A stretch of DNA of 64,000 bases. Origin: Leisingera sp. M658. GTDB taxonomy: Bacteria; Pseudomonadota; Alphaproteobacteria; Rhodobacterales; Rhodobacteraceae. A program made the position numbers and the translations under genes. Each line of letters begins with the position of its first letter. Position 1 is the stretch's first letter. The stretch is from contig NZ_CP083546.1 of assembly GCF_025144145.1 (NCBI RefSeq), positions 261,001 through 325,000 on the forward strand. The letters run 5' to 3'. Positions 28,078-36,752 of the stretch are shown one piece after another. The notes below the pieces were generated by a model. The model had not been told where the DNA came from, ran no database searches, and was given only the letters and a program-made list of their open reading frames with translations.

Positions 28078-28550
28078 ACGACCCTGACTCCAGCTTTGTC
28101 TTCAGGGAGCGTCCCAAACCCTGCGCGGGGGATATGCGGATATCTTGGCGTATATCTGTCACCCTTCTAGCCTTGTTTCATTCACGCGGGAAAAAAGCCT
28201 CATTTGCCAAACTGCATGTCCTTAACGACGCCCTTCGCTCACAGGCGTCGCGAGAAAAACTCGAGGCGATATTGGAAGAAAGAATACCAGCATACACGTG
28301 GCGTTTGCGCGTGGAGCCGGCATTTACACGCGCTCTCGACTTTCTCGTTGGAGAAGGCTTCGCTGATTGGTCTGTCAGCAGCAATCGGACAACACTCTCC
28401 CTGACCGAAAAAGGGATAGAAGCGGCAAAAGAAATTGATTCCATTGGCGATGTGCTGGTCGATGAAAGGCCTTTTATGAAAGGGCTAGCCGTGAAAATCA
28501 CCGAGGGAATTGTTCAGAAAATGTTATTGGTAGGAAAACGCCTTCTATGA
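28074..28550 (+). CDS. Putative winged-helix middle component of the three-gene operon
   Basis: The 158-residue protein reads as mainly helical: ISWRISVTLLALFHSRGKKA, AFTRALDFLVGEGFADW and TTLSLTEKGIEAAKEID form a winged-helix-like pattern (hydrophobic helix, recognition-like segment, wing ending LTEKG). Size and position between the nuclease-like gene and the SMC-type ATPase match the small middle components of ABC-3C systems. It is joined on both sides by ATGA overlaps. No catalytic residues are seen. Confidence 0.55.
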   Translation: MNDPDSSFVFRERPKPCAGDMRISWRISVTLLALFHSRGKKASFAKLHVLNDALRSQASREKLEAILEERIPAYTWRLRVEPAFTRALDFLVGEGFADWSVSSNRTTLSLTEKGIEAAKEIDSIGDVLVDERPFMKGLAVKITEGIVQKMLLVGKRLL

Positions 28551-28682
28551 TCCAAATCCGGCACATTAGGCTCCGGTCGATAACCGCTGAGAATACATAT
28601 GGTGTTGATGTCCCATTGTCGTCTGGCCTCAACGTCATTCAGGCTGACAATACATCAGGAAAATCTACTACCCTTGAGCCTC
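28547..28682 (+). pseudogene. N-terminal stump of an SMC/RecF-type ATPase, cut by an IS
   Basis: Only about 45 codons remain. They read MIQIRHIRLRSITAENTYGV, then GLNVIQADNTSGKST, the Walker A loop (33-41) in the usual position for SbcC/RecF-like ATPases that start with a beta strand and 'I...N.G.KST'. The frame then enters the IS3-family left end at 28683. The rest of the ATPase is absent; the other side of the IS is an unrelated serine hydrolase. The operon cannot work as encoded. Confidence 0.75.
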
Positions 28683-28730
28683 CCCCAAAGAAGTGGTCCG
28701 CCCCTATGATTAGGAAACGGAGGACCATAG

Positions 28731-29009
28731 ATGGCGACCAAGAGGCCCAAGCCTGAAGAGATTGTCGTGAAGTTACGGCAGGTTGAAGTCTTGATGGGGC
28801 AAGGCATGCCCCGCATAGACGCGATCCGTCAGATCGGCGTTACGGAACAGACCTACTATCGCTGGAAGAAGAAGTACGGCGGAATGGGCACGGAACAGCT
28901 TAAAGAACTAAAGCGGCTGCAGAAGGAAAACGAGCGGCTTCGCCGGGCGGTTTCGGACCTGACACTGGACAAATTGATCCTGTCCGAGGCCGCAAAGGGA
29001 AACTTCTGA
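28731..29009 (+). CDS. IS3-family transposase OrfA
   Basis: 92 residues, MATKRPKPEEIVVKLRQVEV, with a helix-turn-helix (IDAIRQIGVTEQTYYRWKKK) and a leucine-zipper-like helix (LKELKRLQKENERLRRAV). This is the standard IS3 DNA-binding protein, which with OrfB makes the transposase by programmed frameshifting. It looks intact. Confidence 0.9.
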   Translation: MATKRPKPEEIVVKLRQVEVLMGQGMPRIDAIRQIGVTEQTYYRWKKKYGGMGTEQLKELKRLQKENERLRRAVSDLTLDKLILSEAAKGNF

Positions 29010-29892
29010 GCCCCTCCCGCCGCCGGTCCTGCATTGATCATGTGCGCAGCCAAATGAAGGTTTCCGAGCGTCGCGTTTGCCGCGTTCTGGGCCAGCACCG
29101 GTCCACACAGCGGCAATTGCCTCAAGGGCGTGCTGATGAGGAACGCCTGGTCGCCGATATGATCGAGCTGACACGTCAATACGGCCGATACGGCTACCGC
29201 CGGGTTGCGGCCCTGCTGCGGGACGCTGGCTGGCCCCTCTCGGCGGTGTAAACACCGCCTGCCGGCAGCGGGTGAATGATAAACGTGTCGAACGTTTATG
29301 GCGGCGGGAGGGGCTGAAGGTTCCAATGAAGCAGCCCAGGAGGGGACGGCTCTGGCTCAACGACGGATCATGTGTCCGGCTGCGTCCCGAATATCGCAAC
29401 CACGTCTGGTCGTACGACTTTGTTCATCACCGAACGGATGATGGCAGGGCTTTCAGAACATTGAACATCCTGGACGAACACAGCCGGGAATGCCTTGCGA
29501 TCCGAGTGAAGCGGAAGCTGAATGCAAACGAGGTCATCGATGCACTGACGGACCTGTTTATCCTACGTGGCGTACCAGCATACATTCGGTCGGACAATGG
29601 CCCTGAGTTCATTGCTGAGGCCGTCAGAGGCTGGATCAAAGCTGTCGGGGCCAAAACCGCATACATCGAGCCTGGATCGCCCTGGGAGAACGGATACTGC
29701 GAGAGCTTCAATGGGCGGATGCGAGATGAATTGCTGAATGGTGAAATCTTCTATTCGCTACGCGAGGCCCAGATCATTATCGAAAGCTGGAGAAAACACT
29801 ACAACACCAAAAGGCCCCACAGTGCTCTGGGCTACCGCCCGCCTGCGCCAGAGGCCATCGTCCTGATAGACCAAAGGCCAACCATGCACTAA
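29010..29892 (+). pseudogene. IS3-family transposase OrfB, interrupted by a palindromic mini-insert
   Basis: The first part reads QMKVSERRVCRVLGQHRSTQ to [11 protein letters not shown]. Then PLSAV-stop is created by inserted DNA at 29234-29271, after which [18 protein letters not shown] resumes in another frame and continues through the DDE core ([43 protein letters not shown]) to [18 protein letters not shown]. Members of this IS read directly from AGW to QVNDKR, so the insert (net about 35 nt) breaks an otherwise sound gene. Confidence 0.8.
29234..29271 (+). repeat. Palindromic mini-element, copy A
   Basis: CCCCTCTCGGCGGTGTAAAC continues as ACCGCCTGCCGGCAGCGG. GGCGGTGT pairs with ACACCGCC around AA, and CTGCCGGCAG is self-complementary. 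It shares its outer blocks (CCCTCTCGG and CTGCCGG-CAG, followed by ATG) with copies B, C and D in the other IS3 element. Confidence 0.75.
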
Positions 29893-29924
29893 CTTTCAAT
29901 TTGGACCACTCAAGTGGGGCTAGG

Positions 29925-30662
29925 TCAGACCCTCCCGCACCGGCCGCTCATAAGGCCAGATGCATAGCCACATTTCGTCCAAGGCCGACCTTCAATAGCG
30001 CCGCCAAGAGGATGACGGATCAGCATCTGTTCAAGCGTAACCGCATTGAGCAACCTTCCCGTAAACAGAGCATGTAATAGCCGTGCAGCGTCTGCAGCAG
30101 TTCCAGTAAGACATCCATGATATACCCATCCTGGATGATACCTCTTTGCTCCATCCCAGTGAACGCGTGAGAGGTGTTTTCTAGCCGTCGCAAGCTCAAT
30201 GCTGTCCAGCCCGAGAGGGTCGCAGATCATCTCACTGACAAGGTTGGAGAATGACGAACCAGCGACGTCTTCAATTAAATCGCGGGCCAGCATGTAACCA
30301 AGGTTTGAATAGGCCCAGCCTTCACCCGGTGTAAACAAACTGCCTTGCGCCATCGTGGCATTGAACAGGTGCTCAGCAGGCCAAGGTTCTTCATCATTCG
30401 CAACCGCTTTCCTGTAGCCCGGCAGGGAATAGTAGTCCGGCAAGCCAGCGGTGTGATTCAGTAATTGGCGAAGCGAGAAGTCATGGTCTGCGAGATGTTC
30501 GTCCAGATCGAGCTTGCCCAGTTCCACGATCTTTAAGGCACAGATTGCGACTACGGTTTTGGTAAAACTCCAATAAGGAAAAACCTCTGCGCCCGAGCTT
30601 CGTTGAACACTCAAATTGGGGCCGGTTTCACGATGGGAGAAGATTTCTTGGTTCTTATTCAT
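29925..30662 (-). pseudogene. Serine hydrolase (beta-lactamase/class C-like), C-terminus lost
   Basis: From a start at 30662 (MNKNQEIFSHRETGP, AGGA upstream) the product has 245 residues with the penicillin-binding-like motifs SFTK (S-x-x-K nucleophile and base) and YSN, and NHTAGLPDYY, typical of beta-lactamase-family serine hydrolases. The stop at 29925 lies 5 nt from the IS end, after GYASGLMSG, where family members normally run on through a glycine-rich HSG/HTG motif. The IS or its deletion has therefore probably removed that motif, and the protein is likely inactive. Substrate unknown. Confidence 0.7.
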
Positions 30663-30850
30663 CGGTCCTAGTAACCTTGTTGGTGCAATCGCCACAATGG
30701 GCTCGATCCTGCCGCCCGCTGAAGTAGGCTTAGGCTGGTGGGAGCCCATTGCTGTCACGGCCACCTGGCAGACTTTTGCATGTGCGGCAGGGCGTGAACG
30801 GCGCTAAGCCGACGTCCACCGATCGTTAAGACACATCGCTAAGGACGTCG

Positions 30851-31942
30851 TTATCTGCCGACAAAGAAGCCGTATTGCTCTGCCAAGACATGCCGTGCCT
30901 CCGCTTCAAGCGCTTTGGCCGCGTGAAAGGGCCAATGCGGATTGCGCATCATCGCGCGGCCGAGCAGCACTATATCGGCGGTCTGGCTGGAGACCAGCGT
31001 TTCAGCCTGATGGGGATCGGAAATCCCGCCAACCGCCATTACCGGAAGGCCTGAGCCGCGCCGGATTTCCCCGGCCATCCCTGGCTGTTCCGCCGTACGG
31101 TTGCCAATTGCGCCGCGTGCTTCCGGGACAGCACCGCCGCCAGAACAGTCGAGGATATCCACGCCGCTCTCTTTCAGCCATTGCCCGACCTGCGAGACGT
31201 CTTCGGTTGTCAGGCCGCCCGCCGCAAAGTCATCCACCGAGAGCCGCACCGCCAGCACCCTGTCTTCTGGCCAAACGGCACGGACCTTTTCGACCGTTTC
31301 CAAAAGCAGCCGCGCCCTTCCGCGCAGGTCTCCGCCGTAAGCATCGCTGCGCTGGTTGACCAGGGGGGTGAGAAAGGAATGCAGCAAATAGCCATGCGCG
31401 CAGTGAACTTCGAGCAGATCATACCCAGCCAGCAGTGCCATTCTAGCGGAGTTGACGAACTGACCTTGAACCTCTTCAATTTCAGAGGCCTGGAGCGCGC
31501 GCGGGGCTTTCCAAAGGCGCGTGCCATCGGGATCGAAAGCGCTGTCAGTCGGGGCAACCGTTTCCCAGCCGCCCTCAGCCTCGCTGATATGGCTTCCCCC
31601 TTCCAACGCCGTCGCGGCGCTTCCTTTGCGCCCGGAATGCGAAATCTGGATGCCGGTGACCGCCCCAAAGGACTTTTGAAAGGCCACGATGGGTGCCAGG
31701 CGCTCCGCCTGCTGCTCATTCCAGAGGCCGGCGCAACCATTGGAAATCCGCCCCTCGGGAGAGACTGCGGTGCATTCGGCCATAATCAGCCCGGCACCGC
31801 CAACAGCACGCGCGCCCAGATGGACCATGTGCCAATCCGACGCCACCCCGTCCCTAGAGGAATACTGGCACATCGGCGACATGCCGATCCGGTTCTTGAA
31901 CTTAACGTTCTTGATTTCGAAGCTGGAAAACAGTGCGCTCAT
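30851..31942 (-). CDS. NADH:flavin oxidoreductase (old yellow enzyme, YqjM-like)
   Basis: A 363-residue FMN-binding TIM barrel. The YqjM-group cysteine is in MSPMCQYSS (about residue 26), the substrate-binding histidine pattern is in QISHSGRKGS, HCAHGYLLHSFLTP carries further barrel motifs, and VGGISDP the phosphate site. OYEs reduce activated C=C bonds of enones. The usual HxAH pair reads HCAH. Divergent from a LysR regulator that starts 99 nt away and probably controls it. Confidence 0.88.
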   Translation of the reverse strand: MSALFSSFEIKNVKFKNRIGMSPMCQYSSRDGVASDWHMVHLGARAVGGAGLIMAECTAVSPEGRISNGCAGLWNEQQAERLAPIVAFQKSFGAVTGIQISHSGRKGSAATALEGGSHISEAEGGWETVAPTDSAFDPDGTRLWKAPRALQASEIEEVQGQFVNSARMALLAGYDLLEVHCAHGYLLHSFLTPLVNQRSDAYGGDLRGRARLLLETVEKVRAVWPEDRVLAVRLSVDDFAAGGLTTEDVSQVGQWLKESGVDILDCSGGGAVPEARGAIGNRTAEQPGMAGEIRRGSGLPVMAVGGISDPHQAETLVSSQTADIVLLGRAMMRNPHWPFHAAKALEAEARHVLAEQYGFFVGR

Positions 31943-32040
31943 GATATGCCTCGCAGGTGCCGGAATTTCCGTCTTTATTGACGATTCCTGCTGCTGCGCC
32001 TAGTGAATTAGCCTGTCAAACAGGTTAGCTTTTCTATGCA

Positions 32041-32901
32041 ATGAAACATCTCCCGCCACTCAATACGCTCAAGGCCTTTGCGCAGCTTGCCGAAACCGGC
32101 AGCTTTGCGGAAGCTGCGCGCCGCCTTAACGTCACCTCTGCAGCGGTGTCCCAGCAGGTGAGGAAACTTGAGAAATACCTGAACAAGCCGCTGGTCCAGA
32201 AACATGGGCGCGGTGTTTTGCTGACCGAGGAAGGGCAGATCTTGTCGAGAGCGCTCAGTGAAGGCTTTTCCAGGATCCGCCGGGGAGTAGACCTGGTTGC
32301 AAAGCACAACCGCCCGCGGGTTATCAGGATAACCACATCCCCCAGCTTCGCGTCGCATTGGCTGATGCCGAAAATTTCCGAGTTCCAGCTCCTGCACCCT
32401 GACATTTCGTTTCAGCTGGATTTGTCCAGTATCGCCGTTCCGCTGAACCAATCCGATTTCGACGTCGCTATCCGGTTCTGCCACCGGAACGCACTTCCTG
32501 CTGGAATTGAACCGCTTCTGAACGTCTCGCTGAATGTGTTGGGCGCACCCGGGTTAAGCGGCGCGTTTCCTGCGGATATACCAGCGCTTGCTCAGCTCAA
32601 TTGGCTGCAAGAGGCCGGCACGTCAGATGCGCAGGATTGGTTCAACCGGCATGGGGCCGCCGGCCACAGCCCCGCACGCCTGTCCGAAATGCCGGGGAAT
32701 TTGATTATCGAGGCCCTTAAACGCGGAGAGGCGGTTGCCTATACCGTTTGCGACTGGGTGCAGGATGACATCGAACGCGGCGACCTGCAGGATCTCTGGC
32801 CCGACCGGGAGGAGGGCGCCTATTATGTGCTGTCGAATTCCGGTGATTTGGACGGCGGGAAGGCGGCGTTCCTGAATTGGCTGCACAGCGCCAGGGGCTA
32901 A
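32041..32901 (+). CDS. LysR family transcriptional regulator (GcvA-like)
   Basis: 286 residues starting MKHLPPLNTLKAFAQLAETG, with a winged helix SFAEAARRLNVTSAAVSQQV and LVQKHGRGVLLTEEG, as in the GcvA/AmpR branch of LysR. An effector domain follows. It is divergent from the OYE gene, the classical layout for a LysR-controlled enzyme. Confidence 0.88.
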   Translation: MKHLPPLNTLKAFAQLAETGSFAEAARRLNVTSAAVSQQVRKLEKYLNKPLVQKHGRGVLLTEEGQILSRALSEGFSRIRRGVDLVAKHNRPRVIRITTSPSFASHWLMPKISEFQLLHPDISFQLDLSSIAVPLNQSDFDVAIRFCHRNALPAGIEPLLNVSLNVLGAPGLSGAFPADIPALAQLNWLQEAGTSDAQDWFNRHGAAGHSPARLSEMPGNLIIEALKRGEAVAYTVCDWVQDDIERGDLQDLWPDREEGAYYVLSNSGDLDGGKAAFLNWLHSARG

Positions 32902-32945
32902 AGACTGTCTTCAGGCGCGCGGGCGAGCCGCTGAAGCCCATTAGC

Positions 32946-32999
32946 CTACCATTGCAGTCCGCCATACTTCGATCGCCACTTGTAGAAGGTCGCATTGCA
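32946..32999 (-). mobile_element. IS3-type OrfA fragment
   Basis: The minus strand reads CNATFYKWRSKYGGLQW then stop. The FYKWRSKYGG motif is characteristic of IS3-family OrfA helix-turn-helix ends. Only about 18 codons remain. Confidence 0.55.
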
Positions 33000-33030
33000 G
33001 AAGCATTGCGTGCGGCACAACTCTTTCGCG

Positions 33031-33321
33031 CCCAAGATGTCTGAGCTGGAGGGAGAGAAGGTCCGCCTGGAGGCGGTCATCGCGGACACCCCGGAACCCT
33101 CAGCCCTGCGGCTGCATCCGAGACTGCCGGCGCGGTGCCGGGTGCTGATCGAAGATCTTGCCGGCGCCCTGAACGCGCCAGAAGTGCGGCGGGAGGCGAC
33201 GGCGTCGCTGCAGGCGCTGATTTCGGAGGTGCGGATGGTTCCGGACGGTACTGCGCCAGGCGGGCATCAGCTTGAACTTGTTGGGGAATTGGCAGGGCTG
33301 ATGGCTTTGGGGCAGCCGTAA
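33031..33321 (+). pseudogene. C-terminal remnant of a large serine recombinase
   Basis: PKMSELEGEKVRLEAVIADT, then LHPRLPARCRVLIEDLAGAL, RREATASLQALISEVRMVPD and LELVGELAGLMAL match the coiled-coil and C-terminal tail of 'recombinase family' serine recombinases (typical ending ..EIRLVP....IELRGELAGIL). The catalytic and zinc-ribbon domains are missing upstream, where an IS3 scrap abuts. Confidence 0.65.
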
Positions 33322-33329
33322 TCGAAAAA

Positions 33330-33350
33330 GCCCCCGCATTTTGCGGAGGC
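33330..33350 (+). terminator. Weak hairpin after the recombinase remnant
   Basis: GCCCCCGCA-TTT-TGCGGAGGC forms a stem with one mismatch 8 nt after the remnant's stop. No T-run follows. The following DNA to 33690 has no gene. Confidence 0.4.
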
Positions 33351-33364
33351 TTGGTTGGAAACGT

Positions 33365-33385
33365 TGGTTGCGGGAGCAGGATTTG
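33365..33385 (-). other. 21-nt tRNA-fMet-like 3' end, possible attachment-site remnant
   Basis: TGGTTGCGGGAGCAGGATTTG is the reverse complement of an initiator-tRNA 3' end (T-loop part, acceptor strand, CCA). The sequence then departs from a tRNA. It lies 43 nt after the recombinase tail, where an att site would be expected, and near the border between accessory and operon DNA. Confidence 0.5.
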
Positions 33386-33690
33386 GACACTGTTTCATTC
33401 AAGTTCAATAACTTGTGGCTACGTTGCCAGCCGCCATCCTTGCAAGCTTTGCTTGAGTATCTTCCTACATCCGTTTTGCGCAGGAAGCTGCCGCTGCAAA
33501 GTTTCGAGCTGCCGGCGCCCTTCGAAACCTGGCCGGCCCCGAGCTATCGTTCACCTCACCTTTGGCCGCGGCCGTGCAGCTTCACTAGACCAGCCGCGCA
33601 AGTGCCACGCTGCATTTGCCAAGATCAAAGGTCTGCTCGCCGGGCAGACCCGCCGCTTTAACCACTTGCTCGGGAAACCCGCTCTGGTTC
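33386..33690. other. Intergenic, no gene seen
   Basis: Spacer between the recombinase scar and the 3' end of the Ehu-like operon. Plus-strand frames here lack protein character. Confidence 0.4.
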
Positions 33691-34506
33691 TCAGACCGCT
33701 TCCCGCACTGCGCTCAGGAATTGCTGTGTCCGCTCCCGCTGCGGGTTGCCGAACAGTTGCGCGGGCGGGCCCTGCTCCTCGATCTTGCCGCCATAAAAGA
33801 AGCATACCCGGTCCGAGATATCGCGGGCAAAACCCATCTGGTGAGTCACCATCAGCATGGTCAGGTTATGTTCCGATACCAGCTGGCGGATCACGTTGGT
33901 CACCTCGCCGATCACCTCCGGGTCTAAGGCCGAGGTGACCTCGTCGAACAGCATCACCTTGGGCCGCATCGCCAGTGCGCGGGCAATCGCCACCCGCTGC
34001 TGCTGGCCGCCCGACAGGCGCGAGGGATGCTGATCCTTCTTGGAGATCATGCCGACCAGTTCCAGCAATTCTTCTGAACGATCACGTGCCTCGGCCTTGG
34101 ACAGGCCCAGGACCTGCACCGGCCCTTCCATGCAGTTTTCCAACGCTGTCATATGCGGGAACAGGTTGAAGTGCTGAAAGCACATGCCGATGTCGGCGCG
34201 GCGGCTGCGCAGGTGGCGTTCGCTGGCAGGCACCAGCTGGCCGCCCTTGGGCATTTGCGTCAGCGGCTTGCCGTCCACATAGATCACCCCGCCGTTGATC
34301 TGCTCAAGCGTCATCAGCATCCGCAGCACGGTGGTCTTGCCCGAGCCGGAGGGACCGATGATCGAGACCATTTCCCCTGCCGCGACGTCGAGATCGAGGT
34401 CGTCCAGCACAGTGAGCGCCCCATAGGATTTGTTCACCTTGCGAAAGCTCACCATCGGCGTGTCTTCACCGGTGATTTCAAGCGGAAAGCCAGTATTGTC
34501 CAGCAT
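33691..34506 (-). CDS. ehuA: ABC transporter ATP-binding protein (EhuA-like, polar amino acid/ectoine type)
   Basis: The 271-residue ATPase has Walker A GPSGSGKTT, signature LSGGQQQRVAIARAL, Walker B MLFDEVTSALD and the H-loop VTHQMGFA, all typical of polar amino-acid importers. It energises import by the EhuC/EhuD-like permeases encoded just upstream. The start at 34506 is 2 nt past the permease stop, so translation is coupled; the upstream open frame is the permease gene read out of frame. Gene symbol is by similarity of the whole set to ehuABCD; the true ligand is not proven. Confidence 0.8.
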   Translation of the reverse strand: MLDNTGFPLEITGEDTPMVSFRKVNKSYGALTVLDDLDLDVAAGEMVSIIGPSGSGKTTVLRMLMTLEQINGGVIYVDGKPLTQMPKGGQLVPASERHLRSRRADIGMCFQHFNLFPHMTALENCMEGPVQVLGLSKAEARDRSEELLELVGMISKKDQHPSRLSGGQQQRVAIARALAMRPKVMLFDEVTSALDPEVIGEVTNVIRQLVSEHNLTMLMVTHQMGFARDISDRVCFFYGGKIEEQGPPAQLFGNPQRERTQQFLSAVREAV

Positions 34507-34508
34507 CG

Positions 34509-35174
34509 TTACAGTCCCAGTTTGCGGCGCACATACCCTTCGAACAGCCGGATCAGGCCCGCTGCCGGCAGGGAGATTGCCAGAAAGATGATGCCGACCA
34601 TCGTGTAAGGCTCCAGAAAGCGGTAGTTTTCCGAACCGATGGCATTGGCGGTATGGATAAGCTCGGCAACCCCGATCACCGACAGCATCGGCGTGTCCTT
34701 GAAGATGCCAACCAGGTAGTTGCCCATGCCCGACAGAGCGGGCGGGATGGCCTGCGGAATAATTACCCGGCGGTACTTCTGCGCGGTGGACATGTTGAGC
34801 GCGATTGCCGCCTCCCACTGGCCTTTCGGCACGCTTTCAATACCGCCGCGAAAGACCTCAGACAGGTAGCAGGCATAATGCAGGCCGATGGCGATCATGC
34901 CGGACATCCACGGGCTGAGCCGGATGCCGAACTGCGGTCCTACATAGAACACAAAGAAGATCTGCAGGATCAGCGGGGTAGAGCGGATGAACTCGACGAA
35001 TTCCCGCACCGCAAAGGTCACCGCTTTGGAGGGGGTCCGCTGCGCCAGTGCCAGGGCCATGCCCAGCACTACCGCAATCGCATAGCCCGCGAGGGCCGCA
35101 ACCAGCGTGTTGCCGGTGGCAGTGATCAGGCGGGGTAGAATCTCCCAGGTGAAATCCCATTGCCAGTCAAACAT
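34509..35174 (-). CDS. ehuD: ABC transporter permease (EhuD-like)
   Basis: The 221-residue inner-membrane permease starts MFDWQWDFTWEILPRLI and has about five helices with the His/Glu/Gln/Pro-type permease fold; the EAA-like loop is EVFRGGIESVPKGQWEAAIA. Together with the EhuC-like permease it forms a heterodimeric channel for polar amino acids or ectoines. Only 3 nt separate it from the preceding permease gene and 2 nt from the ATPase gene. Confidence 0.82.
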   Translation of the reverse strand: MFDWQWDFTWEILPRLITATGNTLVAALAGYAIAVVLGMALALAQRTPSKAVTFAVREFVEFIRSTPLILQIFFVFYVGPQFGIRLSPWMSGMIAIGLHYACYLSEVFRGGIESVPKGQWEAAIALNMSTAQKYRRVIIPQAIPPALSGMGNYLVGIFKDTPMLSVIGVAELIHTANAIGSENYRFLEPYTMVGIIFLAISLPAAGLIRLFEGYVRRKLGL

Positions 35175-35177
35175 GGC

Positions 35178-35885
35178 TTACGCCCTCCCCATCTTGCGCG
35201 CCATGTGGCGTTCCAGCCAGCGCATGAACGGCGTCACGAAAAAGCGGGCCAGGATGTAATAGATGACCAGTGCCGCGCCAAAGACTTGCGCCGACAGGAA
35301 GGTCGAGGCGTTGATCTGGCGGGATTCGAACATAAGGTCGGCAACCGAGATCAGCGAGACCAGCGCGGTGCCTTTCAACAGCTCGATCATCAGGTTGCCC
35401 CAGGGCGGCAGCATGCTGACAAGCGCCTGCGGCAGGATAATCCGCCGCATCCGCTGCGCCGGGCTCATGTTAATGGCAAGCGCCGCCTCCCACTGGCCCT
35501 TAGGTACCGACAGGATGCCGCCGCGCACCAGTTCCGCCCCGTAAGCGCCGATGTTCATGCCCACCGCCAGATAGCCGGCAGTGAATTTTTCAATCGTCAG
35601 GCCGAACAACGGCAGGACAAAGAAGATCCAGTAGAGCTGGACCACAAGCGAGGTGCCGCGGAAGATTTCGATATAGGTGACAGCTGCACCATGCAGCAAC
35701 CGGTTCTGCGAAAGCTTCATCAGGCCCATGCAGAGCGAGATCGCGATGCCGATTGCAGCAGCAAGCAGGAACTGTACCAAAGTAACGCCCGTTCCAGACA
35801 GGAGCCGCGGCCAGTACTGGACCAGGAATTCGTAAAAACCCATCAGTAATCCGTATTGCACGAGGAGAATTTCAGGCGGCGGCAC
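35178..35885 (-). CDS. ehuC: ABC transporter permease (EhuC-like)
   Basis: 235 residues with about five membrane helices. The coupling loop ELVRGGILSVPKGQWEAALA is nearly identical in design to that of the neighbouring permease, as expected for partner subunits of the polar amino-acid class. A few non-conserved residues precede the likely alternative start MGFYEFLVQYWPRLLSGTGV. It lies 24 nt after the binding-protein gene. Confidence 0.82.
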   Translation of the reverse strand: MPPPEILLVQYGLLMGFYEFLVQYWPRLLSGTGVTLVQFLLAAAIGIAISLCMGLMKLSQNRLLHGAAVTYIEIFRGTSLVVQLYWIFFVLPLFGLTIEKFTAGYLAVGMNIGAYGAELVRGGILSVPKGQWEAALAINMSPAQRMRRIILPQALVSMLPPWGNLMIELLKGTALVSLISVADLMFESRQINASTFLSAQVFGAALVIYYILARFFVTPFMRWLERHMARKMGRA

Positions 35886-35909
35886 CCAAGGCGCCGCCGC
35901 ACAGCCGGA

Positions 35910-36752
35910 TCAGCGGTTCGCGCAGGTCCATTCGGTGGTCTTGTCACCGGGCAGGGTGCTTTCGGTGTAGCCGTACTTAGCGACGGTCTGCATCATCTCC
36001 TCGGAACCGATGTAGCCTGCCAGCGCTTTGTTGAACTCGGCCAGGAAATCACTATCCGCATCACGGAAGCCAACGCCGACCCAGTTCAGCGTCCATTCCG
36101 GCAGCGCGCTGGGATCGGTCACATCGACGGCCTCGTCGCTATCGGCCAGATGCGCGGCTTCGAAATAGGTCATGCCGGCAGCATCCGCGCGGCCGGCCTT
36201 AACGGCTGCGAGCATTTCAGTGGGCCCTGGCACCTGCATGATCATCGCGTCGGTCAGTCCTTCCTTCTTGGCGGCCTCCACGGTGTTGTAGCCGGATCCG
36301 GCAGCCAGCACCGCTTCGGCGGACAGGATATCCTGATAGGTCTGGATCCCCTTGGGATTGCCGGCCGGAACGATGAAGGCGTCACCGGATTGTGCAATCG
36401 GCTCGGAGAAGGCAATGTTCTCGCAGCGGCTGTTGAGGATATAAAGACCGCCGGTGATCATGTCATAGCGGTTCGCCTGCAAGCCAGGGATCAGACCGCC
36501 CCAGTCGGTGACGGTGGCCTCGACGTTGTCGTGACCCATCTTTTCCAGGATGCCGACGGCAATCTCGTTCACAAACCCCTTGGCGTCGCCGTTCTCGTCC
36601 GGGTAGCCCCAGATTGGGATATTGGAGAAGCCGATGCGGAGCGGCTCACCCGCAGCAATCCGGTCATCAATCGGCCCGGCCAACGCCGCAATCGAGCTGA
36701 CCACGGTTGCAACTGCCGCTGCGCCCAGAGTGTTGAGTAGTTTGTAAGTCAT
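35910..36752 (-). CDS. ehuB: ABC transporter substrate-binding protein (EhuB-like)
   Basis: The 280-residue protein starts MTYKLLNTLGAAAVATVVSS with a signal peptide cleaved near ALA-GP. The family 3 binding fold is seen in RIGFSNIPIWGYPDENG, TVTDWGGLIPGLQANRYDMI and ENIAFSEPIAQSGDAF, close to the ectoine/hydroxyectoine receptor EhuB. AGGAAACC precedes the ATG at 36752. The catabolic genes beside it point to a nitrogen-containing solute; whether ectoine, a betaine or an amino acid is open. Confidence 0.82.
   Translation of the reverse strand: MTYKLLNTLGAAAVATVVSSIAALAGPIDDRIAAGEPLRIGFSNIPIWGYPDENGDAKGFVNEIAVGILEKMGHDNVEATVTDWGGLIPGLQANRYDMITGGLYILNSRCENIAFSEPIAQSGDAFIVPAGNPKGIQTYQDILSAEAVLAAGSGYNTVEAAKKEGLTDAMIMQVPGPTEMLAAVKAGRADAAGMTYFEAAHLADSDEAVDVTDPSALPEWTLNWVGVGFRDADSDFLAEFNKALAGYIGSEEMMQTVAKYGYTESTLPGDKTTEWTCANR

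Larger units (their letters stand above)
28683..29919 (+). mobile_element. IS3-family insertion sequence (about 1.24 kb)
   Basis: Imperfect terminal repeats are CCCCAAAGAAGTGGTCC at the left and, read inward from the right, CCCCACTTGAGTGGTCC (13 of 17 match). Between them are orfA and a DDE orfB. The right end is fixed by comparison with a second copy at 47120: both share sequence up to GTGGGG and then differ. No target duplication is evident and the flanking genes are different truncated genes, so a deletion accompanied or followed insertion. Confidence 0.8.
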
